Assembly: GCA_947165255.1 (NCBI GenBank) | Contig: CAMUZR010000012.1 | Coordinates: forward strand, 19,775 to 83,774 | Length of the DNA stretch: 64,000 bases | Direction of reading: 5' to 3' | Source of the DNA: an uncultured Bacteroidales bacterium | Lineage (GTDB): Bacteria > Bacteroidota > Bacteroidia > Bacteroidales > P3 | Shown here: positions 53,859 through 61,309 of the stretch, piece by piece | Position numbering within the stretch: position 1 is the first letter of the stretch | How the letters are laid out: each line of letters begins with the position of its first letter | The notes under the pieces: generated by a model | Databases searched by the model: none | What the model saw: only the letters and a program-made list of their open reading frames with translations | Told to the model about the DNA's origin: nothing | Position numbers and translations under genes: made by a program

Positions 53859-54183
53859 CCCAAATCGGTCATTAGGGTTTATGACAGAATAGTATTTGTT
53901 CCGATCAGATGGGTCACATCGCTGGCGGAGGCGTAGCGGGTTACGACGAGACAGGAATGTGGCCAAGATGCCGAAAGAAATACTGAGAAGTCATAAGGAA
54001 ACTTCTATTAATCACCCCATCGGGGTGAGATATGAATAACACCGTACGTAGTGCGGTGATTATCTGAGGCAAACAGATGCGTCCCGATAGGGACGCGACA
54101 CGAAAACAAATAAATAGAACCCACCATAAGCAGACCTGAAAAAGTGAAATAGTTTAGAATGTCGGCCTAATGACCGATTTGGG
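53859..54183. mobile_element. MITE-like element with perfect 18-bp inverted ends
   Basis: CCCAAATCGGTCATTAGG at 53859-53876 is exactly the reverse complement of CCTAATGACCGATTTGGG at 54166-54183, bounding about 325 bp with no transposase. The interior contains three consecutive hairpins: CACCCC-AT-CGGGGTG (54015-54030 region), CACCG...CGGTG (about 54040-54060) and GCGTCCC-GATA-GGGACGC (about 54081-54098). Non-autonomous elements and REP-type palindromes have this look; the mobilising enzyme is not in the window. Flanking target-site duplications are not evident. Confidence 0.6.
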
Positions 54184-54542
54184 GTTCATCCACATCTCGA
54201 CCACATCACCGGCATTACCCAACCAAGCCCCACCCGATTTTTTAGCGAATGCAGTGCGTGTTGGATGCTCTAGCGTAGCCCATCGTAACCGAGTGTAACC
54301 CATCATAACCAAGCGAAACCATGTGGCTCAGCCCCGCATCCTGTACTGCAATTTGCTGCCCTTCAGTACATAACTGTTAGCACTGGCCAATAAGCCGCCA
54401 ATTCCATCCGTTTTTTTCTAAAAACGGTTGCAAAAAACACCTTTTTATTACCGTCGAGTTCTTCCCGATCGAAAAAAAACACTTTGGGGAACTTTGTTTT
54501 TCAGATGATTGAGTGTTTTGCGGCAAAAAAAATGAAGATTTT
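54184..54542. other. Intergenic stretch between the MITE-like element and the tRNA genes
   Basis: Contains a short cluster of imperfect GTAACC/CATAACC repeats (about 54275-54330) and an A-rich run before the tRNA promoter. No ORF or RNA gene is supported. Confidence 0.3.
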
Positions 54543-54574
54543 TTTGGCTATGTCGAAAAAAGTTAGTACTTTTG
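54543..54574 (+). promoter_or_regulatory. Consensus promoter of the tRNA-Leu genes
   Basis: TTTG at 54543-54546 and TACTTTTG at 54567-54574 are 20 nt apart, an exact -33/-7 match; transcription would start about 27 nt before the first tRNA. Confidence 0.75.
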
Positions 54575-54607
54575 CACCCGCTTTCGAAAGAGAAAGCAAC
54601 CCCTTTT

Positions 54608-54691
54608 GCCCAGGTGGTGGAATTGGTAGACACGCTACTTTGAGGGGGTAGTCGCCGTAGGGCGGTGCAAGTTCAAGTCTTGTCCTGGGCA
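54608..54691 (+). tRNA. tRNA-Leu (anticodon GAG)
   Basis: An 84-nt class II tRNA. The acceptor arms GCCCAGG/CCTGGGC pair fully, the D-arm has GGAATTGGTAGACACG, the anticodon stem CTACT/GGTAG encloses TTGAGGG, giving anticodon GAG, the long variable arm fits Leu, and the T-arm is AAGTTCAAGTCTT. CCA is not encoded (AC AAAAAA follows). Confidence 0.93.
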
Positions 54692-54692
54692 C

Positions 54693-54720
54693 AAAAAACA
54701 ACCTTAGTGTTGTTTTTTTT
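54693..54720 (+). terminator. Terminator-like hairpin after the first tRNA-Leu
   Basis: A 10-bp A/T-rich stem (AAAAAACAAC / GTTGTTTTTT) with a 6-nt loop and T run. The second tRNA-Leu follows after 39 nt without an obvious promoter of its own, so readthrough is likely. Confidence 0.6.
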
Positions 54721-54758
54721 AACAACAGAAAGTTCCAAGAGAAGGAACTCTACCAGAT

Positions 54759-54843
<85 letters not shown>

Positions 54844-54873
54844 AAAAAGAAGACCGTTTGGCCTTCTTTTTTT
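54844..54873 (+). terminator. Rho-independent terminator after the tRNA-Leu pair
   Basis: Arms GAAGACC and GGCCTTC (one mismatch) extended by A/T pairs, followed by a T run. Confidence 0.8.
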
Positions 54874-55427
54874 ATGCCCAGAACAGTACTTTTAGCTATT
54901 GGTTGACGGCATTCGCCCTCCCTTCCAGCCCAAGTCTGTTCTAGTCATCAAAGGTATTTTGCAAGTAACTCTAAATGAGCGAAAATGCAAAATCTTTTTT
55001 ATAACCTAATTTTGGTCGCATTTTCTAGAAATGTCATCTTTTTTATGGACGAGTACCTTCTTTTTTAGTACCGTTCCCAAACAAACAATTTGCTATTATC
55101 AGTGAATCCAGTGTGAATTATTTCCGTATTTCTATACATTCCCCACATCCCTCACAAGTTTATTTGAATGATCAAAGGCAGGGTACCCTATAGAGGTGAA
55201 ACCATCAGGATTCGACACACAAGTCACTTGATGATTTCTGAGAGGGATTCCCTCCTGAGTGGGCGGGATGTATCTCATCTATACAAAGGACTTTGGAAAA
55301 GTCAGGCGGTGGCACTAATACGTGGTTATGTCAGCGTTTATAGGGGAGTGGTGTCTGATAGGCTGTTCTTCCTTTTTAACATGAGGTGCACTTTGAGGTT
55401 GAATCTACAAATTGTTTTTTTTCTTGA
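54874..55427. other. Non-coding boundary between the tRNA genes and the accessory operon
   Basis: This 554-nt stretch is A/T-rich and contains an 87-codon ORF at 55168-55431 (MIKGRVPYRGETIRIRHTSH) that has no recognisable features and no promoter, so I do not call it. No copy of the tRNA 3' end was seen that would mark an attachment site. Confidence 0.3.
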
Positions 55428-55450
55428 TTAGTACAATAAAATGGTACTAA
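55428..55450. promoter_or_regulatory. Inverted repeat TTAGTAC-N9-GTACTAA upstream of the methyltransferase
   Basis: A perfect 7-bp inverted repeat with 9-nt spacer, five bases upstream of a second, longer palindrome. Together they look like operator half-sites controlling the accessory operon. Confidence 0.5.
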
Positions 55451-55455
55451 CCACG

Positions 55456-55479
55456 TTTACCTTATTTAAATAAGGTAAA
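55456..55479. promoter_or_regulatory. 24-bp perfect palindrome abutting the methyltransferase start codon
   Basis: TTTACCTTATTT (55456-55467) is followed directly by its reverse complement AAATAAGGTAAA (55468-55479), and the ATG begins at 55480. A dimeric regulator could bind here and block initiation, or the mRNA could form a hairpin at the start site. The methyltransferase itself is a candidate autoregulator; no separate controller protein was seen. Confidence 0.7.
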
Positions 55480-56700
55480 ATGGCGAAACCAACGTGTATA
55501 GATCTGTTTGCTGGCTGTGGAGGTCTTTCTCTCGGCCTGTACCTTGCTGGTTGGCAGGGACTTTTTGCCATTGAAAAGAATGCGTTCCCTTTCGAGACGC
55601 TGAAACACAACCTTATCGACGACAAAAAACACTTCGATTGGCCCGATTGGCTTCCTCAAACCAATCACGATATAAACGAGATACTTGAAAAATACCAAGA
55701 CCAACTGAAAGCCCTGCGAGGCAAAGTAGATTTGGTGGCCGGTGGCCCACCCTGTCAGGGATTTTCTATGGCGGGGAAACGTGTTGAGGATGATGTGCGC
55801 AACCAACTCGTCTTCTCTTACATAAAGTTTATCGATTTGGTGCGTCCCCGCATGCTTCTCTTCGAGAATGTCAAGGGTTTTACCTATGCATTCGACAAAA
55901 AGAAGGACAACGATGCTGAGCCTTACTCGCATAAGGTGATTCGTGGATTGCAGAAGTTGGGGTATAAAGTAAAACCCCATGTCTTTGACTTCTCCAACTA
56001 TGGTGTTCCCCAACGTCGTAAACGTTTCATTTTAGTAGGCGTCCAAGATGGATTGGGCAACCCCGACAACTTCGAGCAACAGTTATTAGCTCATCGTGAC
56101 GCTTTCTTGAAAAGCAAAGGGTTGAATCCAACAGCAACTCTGAGTGAAGCCATATCCGACTTGCTTCGCAGTAATGGTGAACTTCCTACGCCAGATCGGA
56201 AAGGCTTCAATTCGGGAGTATATGGCAAAGGAAGAATAAGCAATTACGCAAAGGTGATGCGTGGGGATTATCCAAAGACGCACCCCATTCCAGACAGCCA
56301 CAGTTTTGCCCATCATTCACCCGAAAAGACTGCTTTATTCCAACGCCTATTGACCGAATACCAACCCCGAGGCAAACGTATTGATGGAAAGGTTCGCGAG
56401 GTTTGGGGAATCAAGCAGCGTGGGATAACGGTGTTAGATTCTAATGCTGTTTCGCCAACCATAACAGGACAACCTGATGACTACCTGCATTATTCAGAGC
56501 CCCGCATCATGACCGTCCGCGAGTTCGCCCGCATTCAGTCTTTCCCTGATTGGTATGAGATACGAGCCAAATATACCACTGGCGGAGATATGCGCAAACT
56601 TGAGGTGCCACGCTACTCTCAGGTTGGCAATGCCATACCACCACTCTTTGCAGAACAGGCCGGAATCGTTTTAAAGGAGATGTTGCAGAATGAAAGATAA
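55480..56700 (+). CDS. DNA (cytosine-5)-methyltransferase
   Basis: A 406-residue C5 methyltransferase that transfers a methyl group from SAM to cytosine in a specific DNA sequence. All motifs are in order: I CIDLFAGCGGLSLGLYLAGW, IV VAGGPPCQGFSMAGK with catalytic Cys92, VI LLFENVKGF, VIII NYGVPQRRKRFILVG, a target-recognition region around residues 200-330, IX-like LDSNAVSPTITGQPDDYLH, and X SQVGNAIPPLFAEQAG. The recognition sequence cannot be read off. It starts directly after a 24-bp palindrome and overlaps the next gene by 11 nt, so it heads a coupled defence operon. Codon and base use is more AT-rich than in the flanking core. Confidence 0.95.
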   Translation: MAKPTCIDLFAGCGGLSLGLYLAGWQGLFAIEKNAFPFETLKHNLIDDKKHFDWPDWLPQTNHDINEILEKYQDQLKALRGKVDLVAGGPPCQGFSMAGKRVEDDVRNQLVFSYIKFIDLVRPRMLLFENVKGFTYAFDKKKDNDAEPYSHKVIRGLQKLGYKVKPHVFDFSNYGVPQRRKRFILVGVQDGLGNPDNFEQQLLAHRDAFLKSKGLNPTATLSEAISDLLRSNGELPTPDRKGFNSGVYGKGRISNYAKVMRGDYPKTHPIPDSHSFAHHSPEKTALFQRLLTEYQPRGKRIDGKVREVWGIKQRGITVLDSNAVSPTITGQPDDYLHYSEPRIMTVREFARIQSFPDWYEIRAKYTTGGDMRKLEVPRYSQVGNAIPPLFAEQAGIVLKEMLQNER

Positions 56701-59047
56701 CCTACAATTCCGCGTGAGTGCTGAACTGAAAAACATTCTGGGTCGGGACTTGATCACAAGTCCCGATATTGCCATATTGGAGTTGGTCAAAAACTCTTAC
56801 GACGCTCATGCCACCAAAGTGGAAATCACTTTTGACGACGACTATATTGCCATCGCTGATAATGGGAAGGGCATGTCGAAAGACGACTTAATCAACAAAT
56901 GGTTGTTTGTCGCCTATTCTGCCAAAAGCGACGGAACAGAAGACAAATCCTATCGCAGCAAGTTCAAACGTCATTATGCAGGTGCCAAGGGCATTGGCCG
57001 TATGTCGTGCGACCGCTTGGCTCGCCACCTCACCCTTACCACCCGGAGTGCAGAAGAAAACAAGACGGAAATTCTTGATGTGGATTGGAGTGTGTTTGAA
57101 ATCAACAAACAAACTGAATTCAATACGGTTAAAATCCCCCATGAAACAAAAGACGACCTTCCAAAGTTTCCGTTAGATTCCCCCACTGGAACCATTCTAG
57201 AGTTTACAGGTCTACATCTTCCATGGAGCCGTGAAGACATCAAACGACTCAAAAAATCCCTAGAGAAAATGATTAATCCATTCTCTGGGACAGATGACGA
57301 TTTCCAGATTGAGATTATCGCTCCAGAGATGAAAGATGAAGATTCTCGATTTGAATCTACGCACGACAAAGTGAATGGAATAATCGAGAACTCCATAGCA
57401 GATGTACTCAAGCTCAAAACCACCCAGATAGAAAGCCGTATTCAAGGTGGAACGATCCACACCGTTCTAAAAGATAGAGGAATCTTGATGTATGAAATAG
57501 AAGAATCCAACATTGATTTCTCCCAATTAGAATCCGCCTCTATCAGTCTCTTTTTCTTGAATCGTGCCGCCAAATATTCATTCACTTCCATGATGGGTGT
57601 TCAGCCCGTCAGCTATGGCAATGTATTCCTTTTTAGAAACGGATTCCGGATTCTGCCTTATGGCGACTGGAACGATGACAGTTGGGGATTAAATCAACGA
57701 CAACAACAGGGCTACAACCGTTTTCTTGGTACACGTGATTTATTCGGTCGTGTTGATGTTGAGACAGACAATGCTGATTTAATTAAAGAAGTTTCAAGTC
57801 GTGATGGCGGATTAATTGAAACAGATGCTTCAAGACAATTGATGAACTATTTTACTCTTATTCACAGACGGTTGGAGCGCTATGTGGTTGGTGTATTATG
57901 GGGCGAAGGCTTTTTGAGAAAAGAATATTTTGTAAACCAAAGTCATGCATTGGATGCTCGAAAACAGCTGGAGGGAGATAAAGATTCCGATTCTGCCAAA
58001 CACTTATATTCGAACATCGGCAGCAAAGTTGATTTTCTGCAGCTCATAAAGTCGTTGGTTAATGATAAGTCAATAACAGTACTGCAATACAACGAGGATT
58101 TGGCGAACATAGTGGCTGACCCTACGGACACCGAGGTTATTCAAGCACAGATGATCGACGATGTCCGTAAGTTGGCAGAGAAAACCAACGACCCCTATTT
58201 GCAAGATAGGATTGCAGAGTTTGAAAAGCATATGGACGAGTTGCGTCGCCAAAAAGAAGAGGCTGAACGCAAAGAGAAAGAAGAAAGGAAAGCGAAAGAA
58301 CTGGCGGAACGAAAAGCCGAGGCGGAACGAAAGGCGAAGGAATTAGCAGAAAAAGAAAGAGACATCCAGATTCAAAAGAATAAGTATCTGTCGGCCACAA
58401 GGAATACAACGAAAGAGGTTCAGGACTTAATTCATGTCATATTGATTTCCTCTACAAATTCGATTAGTTTGATTGATACTGCGAAATGCCAACTTGCTGA
58501 CAAGGATTGGGTGGGACTGAGAACCTCTTTGGACAAGTTTGATTATCATATCTCCAAAATCAACAAACTCTCTAAACTGATAACGAAGGCCGACCTATCT
58601 CTTTTGTCAGAATCGAAATTGGTCGATATCCAGAATTATGTAAAAGAATATCTTGCAAACTTTTCTGGTTCATTCAATGTACAATATCATTCGACCGTAG
58701 CGGAATCCCTAGAGAAGAAGATTTCTGTTTTGGATTTATCCATTATCTTGGACAATCTAGTAAGTAACTCACAGAAAGCCGGTGCGAACGAGTTGAGACT
58801 GGACTTTTCTAGAGAAGGGCGCACTTACATTGTTGACTTCACAGACAATGGCGATGGCGTGGATTTAAGTCAGTTTACGCCACAGAGTATCTTTGAGGAA
58901 GGTGTCACCAATCGCCGAGGGGGTTCAGGAATAGGACTAAGTACCATTAAAGACAGAATGAAAAAAGAATTGAATGGAGACATCGCATTTATTGGGAATG
59001 GTCTGCATTTTTCAACGGGGGCAACATTCCGTTTAACATTTGAATAA
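56690..59047 (+). CDS. Double-GHKL ATPase: MORC/HSP90-like N-terminus, coiled coil, histidine-kinase-like C-terminus
   Basis: A 785-residue soluble protein with two GHKL ATP-binding domains. N-terminal: N-box ELVKNSYDAHA (31-41), DNGKGMS (57-63), GAKGIGRMS (98-106), as in MORC/HSP90/MutL-type ATPases. Residues about 505-565 form a Glu/Lys/Ala-rich coiled coil (EEAERKEKEERKAKELAERK). Then a dimerisation helix with candidate phospho-acceptor His582 (VQDLIHVILISS) and a histidine-kinase ATPase: N-box IILDNLVSNSQKAGA (about 686-700), DNGDGVD (about 719), GGSGIGLSTIKDRMKK (about 744). No transmembrane segment. The next gene encodes a receiver domain, so phosphotransfer is plausible. MORC-like ATPases are known partners of methyltransferases in restriction-type operons. 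Confidence 0.88.
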   Translation: MKDNLQFRVSAELKNILGRDLITSPDIAILELVKNSYDAHATKVEITFDDDYIAIADNGKGMSKDDLINKWLFVAYSAKSDGTEDKSYRSKFKRHYAGAKGIGRMSCDRLARHLTLTTRSAEENKTEILDVDWSVFEINKQTEFNTVKIPHETKDDLPKFPLDSPTGTILEFTGLHLPWSREDIKRLKKSLEKMINPFSGTDDDFQIEIIAPEMKDEDSRFESTHDKVNGIIENSIADVLKLKTTQIESRIQGGTIHTVLKDRGILMYEIEESNIDFSQLESASISLFFLNRAAKYSFTSMMGVQPVSYGNVFLFRNGFRILPYGDWNDDSWGLNQRQQQGYNRFLGTRDLFGRVDVETDNADLIKEVSSRDGGLIETDASRQLMNYFTLIHRRLERYVVGVLWGEGFLRKEYFVNQSHALDARKQLEGDKDSDSAKHLYSNIGSKVDFLQLIKSLVNDKSITVLQYNEDLANIVADPTDTEVIQAQMIDDVRKLAEKTNDPYLQDRIAEFEKHMDELRRQKEEAERKEKEERKAKELAERKAEAERKAKELAEKERDIQIQKNKYLSATRNTTKEVQDLIHVILISSTNSISLIDTAKCQLADKDWVGLRTSLDKFDYHISKINKLSKLITKADLSLLSESKLVDIQNYVKEYLANFSGSFNVQYHSTVAESLEKKISVLDLSIILDNLVSNSQKAGANELRLDFSREGRTYIVDFTDNGDGVDLSQFTPQSIFEEGVTNRRGGSGIGLSTIKDRMKKELNGDIAFIGNGLHFSTGATFRLTFE

Positions 59048-59736
59048 TGATGAAAGATAGATGTATTTTGCTAATTGATGACAAAGATCAGGAGGATGTT
59101 TCGAACAGTATTAAAACACAGTTGCGAAACGATTTTGATTTAGAGTTTCTTTTGATTCGGACTGCCGCTCCGGAGTTAAAAGAAGACAACTCTGAAGATT
59201 TGGATTTAAGCAAACTCAAAGCTGTAATTGAAGATAAGATTGGTAGGAAACATATTGATGTTGCCTTAACAGACTTTGATCTGGAAAGCGATTGCATTAA
59301 TGGATTGGGAATTGTCCGTATGGTTCACGAGATTCGACCCAATGTTAATTTCCTTATTTATTCTGGCAATTGGAACAAAGTAATCCGGACTGTCATTGGA
59401 AAAGATTATCAGCAAGCCTCCATTGAAGAACTTGTGGAAGGCATTAACAATCTCATACATGACAATATCATAAATTGCATTGGAAGAACTGATTACAAAG
59501 ACGACTTAATCAAGTACCTGCAAAAGAACAAAGGAGAGACCATCGAGCATCGTTTATCTGTATTGCTCCGAGCAAATGGGGGCATGAAGTTTGAATCTTG
59601 CTTCCCGGAATTCAAAGGCATGACCTTTAATGAGATTGCCGACATGATAGATAACCATTCCGACGCTCGTTCCGATGAATGGATAGAAGCGGTGTTAACC
59701 CAGACTATTGCATATCTTGTAAATGTGAACCAATGA
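59047..59736 (+). CDS. Response-regulator receiver-domain protein
   Basis: A 229-residue protein with a CheY-like receiver in residues 1-130: acidic pair ILLIDDKDQED (D11, D12), phospho-acceptor Asp76 in VALTDFDLESDCINGLGIVR, and Ser106 in NFLIYSGNWNKV. The usual C-terminal Lys-Pro is not obvious. The rest (NKGETIEHRLSVLLRANGGM, WIEAVLTQTIAYLVNVNQ) is helical and has no recognised DNA-binding motif, so it may act by protein contact. Start overlaps the kinase-like gene by 1 nt (TAATG) and the end overlaps the protease-like gene by 4 nt. Confidence 0.85.
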   Translation: MMKDRCILLIDDKDQEDVSNSIKTQLRNDFDLEFLLIRTAAPELKEDNSEDLDLSKLKAVIEDKIGRKHIDVALTDFDLESDCINGLGIVRMVHEIRPNVNFLIYSGNWNKVIRTVIGKDYQQASIEELVEGINNLIHDNIINCIGRTDYKDDLIKYLQKNKGETIEHRLSVLLRANGGMKFESCFPEFKGMTFNEIADMIDNHSDARSDEWIEAVLTQTIAYLVNVNQ

Positions 59737-60374
59737 ACAAGACGGCTTGCATATATATTCAAGAACGAGACGGGACAACATCTTTCCTCGAACCATTAGT
59801 TGAGCACATAAAACATGTGTTTGGCCCTGTAATTGTGGGGTATGATATCGACAGTGAAGACGATCCTTTGGAAATTATTTATCAAACGATTTCTAATGCT
59901 GATACAGTTTTCTTCTTTGGTCACGGAACCAGCGATAGGTTGTATGCGAGCACGGTTGACAATTTGACTCTTTTCGACAAAAACAACATAGACCTTCTTT
60001 CAGGAAAAAGATTGTTCCTGTTGTCGTGTAACTCTGCAGACTTCGTTAAGAAACAACGACTAAATAAAGCTTTTGGCTTTGGGATGCTGCCGACAAGTCT
60101 TGATGATGCACGAAAATGGAAGAACTTACATGGCATACACATCGAAGATTTTACCAGAAATGATATATCCATCTATAATCATGCCTTGGTAGAAATACTA
60201 ATAAATGCTATTACGGTAGACAGCATGGCAGACTATTTTTTGTTAAAAGAAAAAATCAATTTTCAAACGAGTGTGGAAATCGTCAAATGTTTGCTTCAAC
60301 ACAAGGATAATGCCAAATATCGTGATATGGCAGATCTGCTGTACTATTTTCAAAATGACATTCTAATTCAATAA
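59733..60374 (+). CDS. CHAT/caspase-like putative protease
   Basis: A 213-residue protein. The core has the strand-then-catalytic-residue layout of CHAT and caspase-like peptidases: ADTVFFFGHGTSDRLYAS with His64 in GHG, then KRLFLLSCNSADFVKK with Cys99 at a strand end, preceded by VIVGYDIDSEDDPLEIIYQT. The region after the Cys (AFGFGMLPTSLDDARKW) would form the substrate side. Length is that of a minimal catalytic domain with a helical tail. Start is the ATG at 59733 (ATGA overlap with the receiver gene); an upstream in-frame start at 59679 would lie well inside that gene. Inference: a protease effector whose activity could be gated by the adjacent kinase/receiver pair. Activity is not proven by sequence alone. 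Confidence 0.7.
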   Translation: MNKTACIYIQERDGTTSFLEPLVEHIKHVFGPVIVGYDIDSEDDPLEIIYQTISNADTVFFFGHGTSDRLYASTVDNLTLFDKNNIDLLSGKRLFLLSCNSADFVKKQRLNKAFGFGMLPTSLDDARKWKNLHGIHIEDFTRNDISIYNHALVEILINAITVDSMADYFLLKEKINFQTSVEIVKCLLQHKDNAKYRDMADLLYYFQNDILIQ

Positions 60375-60436
60375 TGGCAAAAAAGAAATATACATTCATA
60401 GACTTATTCGCAGGCGGCGGAGAGTTTTCGGGGTGA
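60374..60436 (+). pseudogene. 5' stump of a second C5 DNA methyltransferase
   Basis: A 20-codon ORF reading MAKKKYTFIDLFAGGGEFSG then TGA. It is the N-terminus and motif I (FIDLFAGGG) of a second cytosine-5 methyltransferase; the remainder is missing. Its ATG overlaps the stop of the protease-like gene (TAATG), so it was part of the same coupled operon. A deletion has joined it to the spacer before the HNH gene. Confidence 0.8.
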
Positions 60437-60478
60437 ATTCTATCGAGGATAAATCCCACCACCAATAATAAAGTAAAT

Positions 60479-61255
60479 ATGGTGAACAAACAAAAAAAAT
60501 GGACCAGAGAAGAATTGATATTGGCACTGAGTGTGTACTTTCAGCTTCCTTTTGGACGACTAAACCACACCACGCCAGAGGTAAAAGAGCTGGCAAAAAT
60601 ATTAGGGCGTTCGGATAATTCTGCTGCTTTGCGTTTGTCTAATTTTGCTGCTTGCGACCCATACATTATCAATTCTGGACGTACGGGTATGCGTGCAGGG
60701 ATTCCTGTGTGCAAACCCATTTGGGATGAATTTGCCGATGACAAAGAACGACTGTTTAACGAGGCACAACATATCAAAGCCACACTACTCCAAAAGACAG
60801 TCGAGGAGACATTGAACATCTCCAAACAAGATCTTGAAGGGAAAGAGAGGTCTGTTGTCATCAAGCAACGCGTCAACCAATCCGTGTTTCGTACGATGAT
60901 ACTCTTTAACTATGAAAATTGTTGTGCTATTACTGGCATCAACATCCCAGAACTACTTGTTGCTGGTCATATTATACCCTGGGCAAACAGCACTCCTCAG
61001 CAAAAGTTAAATCCGGAAAATGGAATATGTTTATCCCCACTTTACGACAAGGCTTTTGATAAAGGCCTCATTACCATATCTCCGGATGATTACACTGTCC
61101 GTATTTCTTCCGCATTGCGTGAATACGAGAAAAAGGAATATTTCAACAAGCACTTTGGCAGTATCAATGGTCAAAGAATAAATATGCCTATAGAACACAA
61201 ACCAAACCGAGACTATTTAGCTTACCATCGCGATAATATTTTCTTGGGGGATTAA
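60479..61255 (+). CDS. HNH endonuclease (probable restriction enzyme)
   Basis: A 258-residue protein. The N-terminal helical domain (WTREELILALSVYFQLPFGR, AKILGRSDNSAALRLSNFAA) is of the kind found in HNH restriction endonucleases. The nuclease core is FNYENCCAITGINIPELLVA, GHIIPWANSTPQQ with His164, NPENGICLSPLYDKAFDKG with Asn181, matching HNH_2-type endonucleases. It is 42 nt after the methyltransferase stump and is probably the cleaving partner of a 5mC methyltransferase: originally of the second, now deleted one, or of the intact first one. If its own methyltransferase is gone, the intact one must protect the host. Confidence 0.85.
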   Translation: MVNKQKKWTREELILALSVYFQLPFGRLNHTTPEVKELAKILGRSDNSAALRLSNFAACDPYIINSGRTGMRAGIPVCKPIWDEFADDKERLFNEAQHIKATLLQKTVEETLNISKQDLEGKERSVVIKQRVNQSVFRTMILFNYENCCAITGINIPELLVAGHIIPWANSTPQQKLNPENGICLSPLYDKAFDKGLITISPDDYTVRISSALREYEKKEYFNKHFGSINGQRINMPIEHKPNRDYLAYHRDNIFLGD

Positions 61256-61309
61256 ATAGTTGACGAAATAAAATCCTTCAGTGTTTGCATCACAAACATT
61301 AGATAAACT

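Noticed and set aside
55168..55431. 87-codon ORF upstream of the methyltransferase
   Set aside because: No recognisable motif, no promoter element, unlike neighbouring real genes in composition; not supported.
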